From: an uncultured Saprospirales bacterium | Lineage (GTDB): Bacteria > Bacteroidota > Bacteroidia > Chitinophagales > JADIYW01 | NCBI GenBank assembly: GCA_938008535.1 | Contig: CALLKF010000063.1 | Location: forward strand, 1 to 12,003 | Direction of reading: 5' to 3' | DNA: 12,003 nucleotides | Part shown: piece after piece, positions 7,196 through 12,003 of the stretch | How the letters are laid out: every line of letters begins with the position of its first letter | Position numbering within the stretch: the first letter of the stretch is position 1 | Position numbers and translations under genes: made by a program | Notes under the pieces: model-generated | Databases searched by the model: none | Told to the model about the DNA's origin: nothing | Seen by the model: only the letters and a program-made list of their open reading frames with translations

Positions 7196-8587
7196 CTAAA
7201 AATTCAGATTTTTTGCTGTTTTATATGGTTTAGCTTCTAATTTAAAGTAGTCATTATTAATATTAGTTGTATCATCTAAAAGCCATATTGCACCTAAAAA
7301 CTTAGTTGAATTGTTGTATTTCTCCAAATTAAAATTTGGATCATTATTGATATAAATAGTTTGTGAACTGCCTTTTAATGAACTCAACAGCAGCGTTTCA
7401 TATGGTGTTGCCCAAGTTAGTGACACTTTTTGCATATCCACTTCATTTTCTTGCAAAAACAGTTTATTGCAACCTTTTGCTGATGATTTTTGCATCAACT
7501 CATAATAATACGCGATTCTGTCTGTGTATTGATGTTCTTTGTAAATTTTAAATAAACCAACTAAACCCGAAATGAAAATCATCGCGATAAAATATTTTGA
7601 ATACTGGTTGAAATAAAGATAAAATCCGATGGAACATAAAATACAACCAGTTAAATAAATCATTGATTGATAGCTGTCCATATACGCGATCGATTCGCCG
7701 TTTGGCATAAAAGAATAAATTATTAAAAATAATACAAGCAATGCAAGTAATGTGATTACAACAAATATCCATTTTCTTTTGTATAGGAAAAAAACCAATA
7801 AAATTATCGAACAGACCTTTACAACTACAAATGTTTTGTTAAACTGTTGTTTGAAAAAGAACGTAAACCATGATTTATTGACTGTTTCCGGTAAAAAAAT
7901 ATCTTTTGAGACACCGTTAAATTTTCCGGATTCATAACCATCGGTCAGGAATTTTAATTTTATTAAAAACAAAACTGCCAACGCGATTATTATTCCGGCT
8001 TTAATTTTTGAGAAACGCAGCACGCAAAAAGATGCCAAAATAATACCGCTTATAATCAATAAAAATGCGTGTGTTGTCAATAATAATATAAGATTAACCG
8101 CTAACAATAAATAGTGTTTTTTTGAACGCAGCTCGTTTTCTATTTGTTCCGTTAATGCTAATAATGTGCATATCCAAACTGCACCAAATACCAACTCGCA
8201 ACCTGTATAGAAAAATCCGAAATGCATGGCTGCCATGATGTATGCAATGATACACCATGCAAATAATTGATTTTTGAAATAGAAACGAACGATACAAAAG
8301 CCAATAAAATATTGTAGAAAAACATTGAATGAATACGCCATTAAAATTGTTTTTAATGAAGCACCTAATTTAATTAACGGAATAACTAGCCATTGTGTAG
8401 TTATTGCTCCATATCTTAAATGTTCGATGTTAAAACTTTTAAGCTGAATCATTTTAAACAGGTAAAAAGCATTATCTGTTAAGGTTGTGCGATCTATATA
8501 AAAATGAATACTTAAATAACTATAAATAAAAAACAAAAGGAATATCGCTGCAAGTTCAAATTTATTTATTTTTATAGTGCTATCCAT
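7196..8587 (-). CDS. Polytopic membrane protein, GT-C-like topology, function unknown
   Basis: The product has 463 residues with about nine or ten membrane segments (near 11-30, 80-100, 108-127, 130-147, 160-190, 196-213, 252-269, 272-293, 307-325 and 332-347), then a soluble tail of about 115 residues. I do not recognise a named family. The layout (first helix, then an extracytoplasmic loop with acidic residues in IDRTTLTDNAFYLF, then many helices and a C-terminal soluble part) resembles GT-C membrane glycosyltransferases and related polyprenyl-phosphate-sugar-using proteins, but no diagnostic motif is certain, so this is a guess from shape. It could equally be a generic Bacteroidota transmembrane protein. 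The ATG start at 8587 lies 8 bp after the stop of the secreted hydrolase gene, so the two are very likely one transcript. A weak AT-rich 6-bp hairpin follows the stop, but no strong terminator is seen. Confidence 0.72.
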   Translation of the reverse strand: MDSTIKINKFELAAIFLLFFIYSYLSIHFYIDRTTLTDNAFYLFKMIQLKSFNIEHLRYGAITTQWLVIPLIKLGASLKTILMAYSFNVFLQYFIGFCIVRFYFKNQLFAWCIIAYIMAAMHFGFFYTGCELVFGAVWICTLLALTEQIENELRSKKHYLLLAVNLILLLTTHAFLLIISGIILASFCVLRFSKIKAGIIIALAVLFLIKLKFLTDGYESGKFNGVSKDIFLPETVNKSWFTFFFKQQFNKTFVVVKVCSIILLVFFLYKRKWIFVVITLLALLVLFLIIYSFMPNGESIAYMDSYQSMIYLTGCILCSIGFYLYFNQYSKYFIAMIFISGLVGLFKIYKEHQYTDRIAYYYELMQKSSAKGCNKLFLQENEVDMQKVSLTWATPYETLLLSSLKGSSQTIYINNDPNFNLEKYNNSTKFLGAIWLLDDTTNINNDYFKLEAKPYKTAKNLNF

Positions 8588-8595
8588 CTATTTCA

Positions 8596-11500
8596 TTATT
8601 TATGCATTACAATTATTTTTATTGATTTAACAACTTCGCCATTAGATACGTACTGAATGTAATAAATGCCGTTTGCGCATTTTTCCGTAGAATATGCTTC
8701 TGTATAGATACCTTTTAAGTATTGTTTAGATTCTATTATTGGTTCTATATTTCCATACATATCAATTATATAGAGAGAAATTGCAGATGCTTCGCCTTTA
8801 ACATCAAACTTAATATTCAAGATATTATTGCTTGGATTAGGATAAGCTAACAATGTACTAGTCAAATCTTCTTTATCTTTTATAATAATAGATTGTTCAT
8901 TATTAATTATTTGATGAGTAGAATTATTATTTAACCTTCCGCTACCAAAATATTCGCAAGGGTTATCGAACCAATAATGCTGCATTCTTCCATCTGCTCC
9001 TTTATAAAATATTTGTGCATTGTCATTAACTACTATCGGGCTATTTGCATCTACTTTATATGTAGTTGGTTGTGACCACCAATTGGATACCAGACCATCT
9101 ATCTGCCACGCTGAACCATTCCACCAACCATGTCGTAAATAGCCATCAGATCCTCGGTAATAGATTTGACTTGTATTTTTATCAATTATTATTCTACCAC
9201 TTACCTGATTATTATCTGCATAGTTACCTGTATATTGATGTGACCAAGCTGTTCCTGTCCAATAATAATGTTGTATTCTTCCATCTGCTCCTTTATAGAA
9301 AATCTGCCTATTGTCGTTTACAACAAGCGAACTATTCACGTCCACTTTATAATCAACGGATTGTGAACTCCAGTTTGCCACTAATCCATCTGTCTTCCAT
9401 TCAGTTCCATTCCACCAAAACCGATGTAAATAGCCATCAGATCCTCTGTAGAAAATTTCACCTGTATTCTTATCTAATATTATGCTACCATTAACTTGAT
9501 TATTATCTGTATAATTACCTGTATATTGATGAGACCATATGCCATTTTCTATGTTATTATTATTTTGATAAATAATTTTAAAACCATAATCTGGAGCATA
9601 TGGTTTTTCATTAAATTCTATAGGCTCCAATTTTGGAATGTTAATAGTTAATGTTCCTGCGGTAGCTATTTGATAACTTGTCAATGAGGGAATTACGCCT
9701 CCATTATCTGCAATACCATCATTGTTGATATCATAATTGCATTGAGTGCTATACCATTCAATTTTATACATACCATTACATCTTACATTCTGAATAGTCA
9801 TTGTCTTATTCGAGATTGTGCTAACTGTTACTTGATTTGGGCTTGTAATGTTAGGGTTTAACAATTGCTGGTATGGTATTGAACAAGATTGATCTGCGTT
9901 GTGATAAACATTATACCAATAGTAATTCTTATTGTGTACCCAGCCGAGTATCCTATTTTGATTCTTTAGTGCAAATACCTGAATATTTGCATTGTCATTT
10001 GTTGAAATATCCGCAGATAGGTAATTTGTATTAAATGCTTCTCCTGTAAGGAAACCTTGTCTTGGAGAAAATCCGCTTTCATCAAAACTTGGCGCATCTG
10101 GTGGTTTGTTATATTGTAAATTGGAGTAGCTATTATAAACAGTCTTTGCATTCCCTATAGGCAAAAAAGTATAAGTATTTGAATTAAAGGTTTCATTTTC
10201 AATAAATTTACTAAATGGTTTATATTTACAAGTCCCTATACCATAACAAGTGTTATTATATTTACTATCAGCTCCGTAATAAAAATTTGTTGAGAATTGT
10301 CCAGATAAACCACTAGACCAAATTGCATTATGAATATCTATCTCCTTACCGTCTGAAATCCAACATGGCCCTTGAGCATATTCCGTAAGAACGGTTGGCT
10401 TTACATATTTTGATATGTGATGGTTTGCATAGTATGCTAATTGATAATTTACATTTTTATCCCAAGTATAATAATGACAATTAGTAAAATTAACTTTTGA
10501 GTCATTATTGAAAGGTGCACTATATCCATAGGCATAATCTATACTAATTAAATGTTGCTGATAAGAATTGTTTACGATATAATCTGCCATTGTATTTAAC
10601 CAACTTTCAAATGTACTTGTATTATTCCAATAGGTTTTAGGTTCGTGAGTGCTGTTCTCATTTGTTCCAACAAATTCCGGTTCGTTTATTAGACTATAGC
10701 TGGCAATCGCAGGAGAATAACCCCATCTGGCAATAATATATCTTAGTCTTTTCTTATATGCTTTTATTGAATTTGCTTTTTCAAAGAAATCAAAAGGTGT
10801 TGTTAATCCAAATGCATTTTTATAAACATTAATGCTCCATTGATCATTTGTTGATAGTGTATCTTTTTTTCTAAGCATAAACTCATTGTATAATACTAAA
10901 TGAGTATATACTTTATTCGTCGATAAATATTCAATAAGCTCATCAAAATCATACGCTCTATTTTGTCTATTGCTATAATTGTTCAAATTTTCCCATTCTA
11001 TCTCATAGCTATATGGCTCTAACCATATTCTAACAAGATTACCTCCATTGTTTTTGAAATCATTAATCCACTCTTTATGTTTAACTAAAGTATTTGGTGT
11101 ATAACACCAATCTGTACAAGAAACATTATTTGATGCACAATCTTGTAAAGTTGCCGGTTGTGTATTGCTAAAGGCTCTTAAATCTTCTGCAATTCCAAAG
11201 AAAGAACTACCATTTGAATATTGAAGATATCTTTTATTAGACGAAACACTCAAATAACCTGGATTTGTAGAATTTGTACATACAAATGTTTGTAAAGAAG
11301 TTGTTCCTGTTGTATTGCTAATATTTTCCTTTGCTGCTATTGTATATGACCATGTACCCGTCTCGTTTGGTGAAAATCTAATTCTCCAAGGAAAAGGAGT
11401 TGTTATTGGATTCCAAAATGGTGCTGTAATAATTTTTTGATAGTCTTGATAATAGAAACCATATACCGTATATAATTTTCCAGTTGGAGAAGTAAATTGA

Positions 11501-11682
11501 GCTTCTATAGAAATAATGTCAGGATTATATGGATTTGTAAATGTTTTGGTTAAAGATATGCCTGTCTCAAATTTGCTATACAATGGAATTGTTGTGGAAC
11601 TAATATTGTTAATAGAAGATATTATTCCATTTGCATACACTTTGCTTGCGAATAACAAAACTATAATTATTATCTTTTTCAT
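8596..11682 (-). CDS. Secreted multidomain glycoside hydrolase (clan GH-A type) with lectin-like repeats and T9SS sorting domain
   Basis: The product has 1028 residues from ATG 11682, which gives a clean signal peptide (MKKIIIIVLL, cleavage near VYA17); a TTG 27 bases upstream would only add residues before it. Domains, roughly: DUF5060-like beta-sandwich (34-115, with RFSPNETGTWSYTI); TIM-barrel glycosidase (155-500) with probable acid/base E334 in INEPEF and nucleophile E434 in TEYAQG, 100 residues apart and on the expected clan GH-A strand ends; a beta-rich domain (about 520-640); a D-x-N-x-D-G-x-x-D loop (651-659) resembling calcium-binding loops; two 97-residue lectin/propeller-like repeats (717-910); and a type IX secretion C-terminal domain (942-1028, AYPNPSNN to GIYYIQY). 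It is therefore likely exported to the cell surface or medium to cut a polysaccharide or glycoconjugate. The glycan substrate and GH family cannot be fixed by eye. It is followed after 8 bp by the membrane-protein gene. Confidence 0.85.
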   Translation of the reverse strand: MKKIIIIVLLFASKVYANGIISSINNISSTTIPLYSKFETGISLTKTFTNPYNPDIISIEAQFTSPTGKLYTVYGFYYQDYQKIITAPFWNPITTPFPWRIRFSPNETGTWSYTIAAKENISNTTGTTSLQTFVCTNSTNPGYLSVSSNKRYLQYSNGSSFFGIAEDLRAFSNTQPATLQDCASNNVSCTDWCYTPNTLVKHKEWINDFKNNGGNLVRIWLEPYSYEIEWENLNNYSNRQNRAYDFDELIEYLSTNKVYTHLVLYNEFMLRKKDTLSTNDQWSINVYKNAFGLTTPFDFFEKANSIKAYKKRLRYIIARWGYSPAIASYSLINEPEFVGTNENSTHEPKTYWNNTSTFESWLNTMADYIVNNSYQQHLISIDYAYGYSAPFNNDSKVNFTNCHYYTWDKNVNYQLAYYANHHISKYVKPTVLTEYAQGPCWISDGKEIDIHNAIWSSGLSGQFSTNFYYGADSKYNNTCYGIGTCKYKPFSKFIENETFNSNTYTFLPIGNAKTVYNSYSNLQYNKPPDAPSFDESGFSPRQGFLTGEAFNTNYLSADISTNDNANIQVFALKNQNRILGWVHNKNYYWYNVYHNADQSCSIPYQQLLNPNITSPNQVTVSTISNKTMTIQNVRCNGMYKIEWYSTQCNYDINNDGIADNGGVIPSLTSYQIATAGTLTINIPKLEPIEFNEKPYAPDYGFKIIYQNNNNIENGIWSHQYTGNYTDNNQVNGSIILDKNTGEIFYRGSDGYLHRFWWNGTEWKTDGLVANWSSQSVDYKVDVNSSLVVNDNRQIFYKGADGRIQHYYWTGTAWSHQYTGNYADNNQVSGRIIIDKNTSQIYYRGSDGYLRHGWWNGSAWQIDGLVSNWWSQPTTYKVDANSPIVVNDNAQIFYKGADGRMQHYWFDNPCEYFGSGRLNNNSTHQIINNEQSIIIKDKEDLTSTLLAYPNPSNNILNIKFDVKGEASAISLYIIDMYGNIEPIIESKQYLKGIYTEAYSTEKCANGIYYIQYVSNGEVVKSIKIIVMHK
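8953..9534 (-). repeat. In-frame 291-bp tandem duplication encoding two 97-residue lectin-like modules
   Basis: Copies span 9534-9244 and 9243-8953 and encode residues 717-813 and 814-910 of the hydrolase. Each begins SHQYTGNY and contains two related sub-repeats of about 48 residues with the core (I/Y)(F/Y)Y(R/K)G(S/A)DG, followed by an aromatic-rich strand and, in three of four sub-repeats, (W/T)(N/T)G(T/S)xW. This gives a type order of a-b-a-b. The pattern resembles sugar-binding propeller blades of the DUF346/PLL-lectin or tectonin kind. DNA similarity between copies is high (long matching blocks at 9144 and 9435), suggesting a fairly recent duplication. The last sub-repeat breaks off into FDNPCEYFG. 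Confidence 0.85.
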
Positions 11683-11792
11683 ATTCTTGATATTAATTTT
11701 TATTATCAATAATAATACGATTTTAATTGCATTTATTACTTGAACGTAGAAAATATAAAATTAATAATTAATTTGGGTCTGGTTAAGTATCT

Positions 11793-11948
11793 GTCCATAT
11801 GGCCACCAGGTTGACGTCATTTGGTGGCCATATATATTAAGCGTCCATATGGCCATCCAATTGACATCAAAATTTTGCCTGTAATTTACGTGGCCACATG
11901 GCCACCCAATGGACATGAAACTTTTTTATGTAATTTACATGGCCATAT
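11793..11948. repeat. Tandem 49-50-bp repeat array with TGGCCA palindromic cores
   Basis: Three imperfect units plus a truncated fourth are seen. Equivalent points are ATATGGCC at 11797, ATATGGCC at 11847, ACATGGCC at 11896, and the flank GTAATTTAC at 11881 and 11930, so the period is 50 then 49 then 49 bp. An approximate unit is (A/G)TGGCCAYATGGCCAYCCA, then ATKGACATSAAA, a T-rich stretch and GTAATTTAC. Perfect small palindromes recur: CCATATGG (11795, 11845), GTGGCCAC (11890), ATGGCCAT (11939) and TGACGTCA (11812). The array is clearly richer in GC than its AT-rich surroundings. It lies about 110 bp upstream of the hydrolase start codon. Candidate roles are regulator-binding sites, a mobile or minisatellite-type intergenic repeat, or an RNA-level structure. 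Confidence 0.8.
11797..11833. repeat. 12-bp-stem inverted repeat inside the array
   Basis: Arms ATATGGCCACCA (11797-11808) and TGGTGGCCATAT (11822-11833) are perfectly complementary. They enclose a 13-base loop that carries the palindrome TGACGTCA. Only the unit nearest the hydrolase gene forms this long stem; the other units carry shorter palindromes. There is no T run directly after the stem in either direction, so it is not a standard intrinsic terminator. Confidence 0.75.
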
Positions 11949-12003
11949 AGCAAATATGCTTAAAAAAATTTTTATATCGACTTTTGAGCCTAAATTTTAC
12001 CAA

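Larger units (their letters stand above)
11683..12003. other. Gene-free upstream region of the hydrolase gene
   Basis: This 321-bp stretch has three parts. Bases 11683-11792 are an AT-rich leader directly before the hydrolase ATG; I searched it for TTG-N19-TAnnTTTG and found only a poor TATATTTT-like match without a -33 partner. Bases 11793-11948 are a GC-richer tandem repeat array with palindromic cores. Bases 11949-12003 are AT-rich with no recognisable element. No convincing ORF was found on either strand. The hydrolase promoter is therefore unassigned and could lie within or beyond the array. Confidence 0.6.

Noticed and set aside
7179..7199. Hairpin ttagat/atctaa after the membrane-protein stop, as a terminator
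   Set aside because: The stem is only six AT-rich base pairs with a 9-base loop, and it overlaps the stop codon and the tRNA promoter region. It is too weak to call.
9066..9494. 142-codon plus-strand ORF
   Set aside because: It lies entirely opposite the repeated lectin-like part of the hydrolase; the repeats keep the frame open and the product is Leu/His/Tyr-rich without a family.
11761..11916. A 51-codon minus-strand ORF (ATG at 11916, stop at 11761) running through the tandem repeats
   Set aside because: It is made of the palindromic repeat units, has an unusual Trp/His-rich composition forced by TGGCCA cores, and has no recognisable initiation context. It is most likely a chance reading frame.
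11793..11948. CRISPR-like periodicity
   Set aside because: The units are similar along their whole length and diverge gradually; there is no constant repeat alternating with unique spacers, and no cas gene nearby.

Overview
The window is low-GC DNA from a member of the Bacteroidota, most likely a Chitinophagales/Sphingobacteriales-like lineage. The evidence is a type IX secretion C-terminal tail on a large secreted enzyme, a TTG-N19-TAnnTTTG promoter of the Bacteroidota type in front of the tRNA gene, no obvious Shine-Dalgarno sequences, and a gene order (flippase, dUTPase, TPR protein, DUF4292 lipoprotein, EnvC-like protein) that I recall from this phylum. Every gene I can support lies on the minus strand, so the window reads right to left. 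Several genes appear to start at TTG or GTG, and I re-chose some starts using signal peptides.

Right part, 7.2-12 kb (accessory-looking). Upstream of everything is a 321-bp gene-free stretch holding a compact array of 49-50-bp tandem repeats built from palindromic TGGCCA cores, including a 12-bp-stem hairpin. Next is a 1028-residue secreted multidomain glycoside hydrolase: signal peptide, DUF5060-like domain, clan GH-A type barrel with NEPE and TEYAQG motifs, a Ca-loop-like motif, two 97-residue lectin/propeller-like repeats and a T9SS tail. Eight bases later comes a polytopic membrane protein of GT-C-like appearance and unknown function.

Middle, 7.0-7.2 kb. A tRNA-Phe(GAA) gene has its own promoter and an intrinsic terminator.

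Left part, 1-7 kb (core cell-envelope block). In transcription order it holds a membrane-anchored nitrilase-superfamily amidase/amidohydrolase, a MOP/Wzx-type flippase, dUTPase (dut), a long secreted TPR protein, a DUF4292 lipoprotein, and the N-terminal 329 codons of an EnvC-like coiled-coil murein hydrolase regulator that runs off the left edge. The last three are tightly packed (24-bp gap, then 11-bp overlap) and are probably co-transcribed. They look like a periplasm/outer-membrane maintenance module. A 7-bp-period repeat sits in the short dut leader.

No insertion sequence, CRISPR array or obvious defence system is visible. The least explained features are the TGGCCA repeat array, the internally duplicated lectin-like hydrolase paired with an unknown membrane protein, and the membrane-tethered nitrilase homologue beside the flippase.
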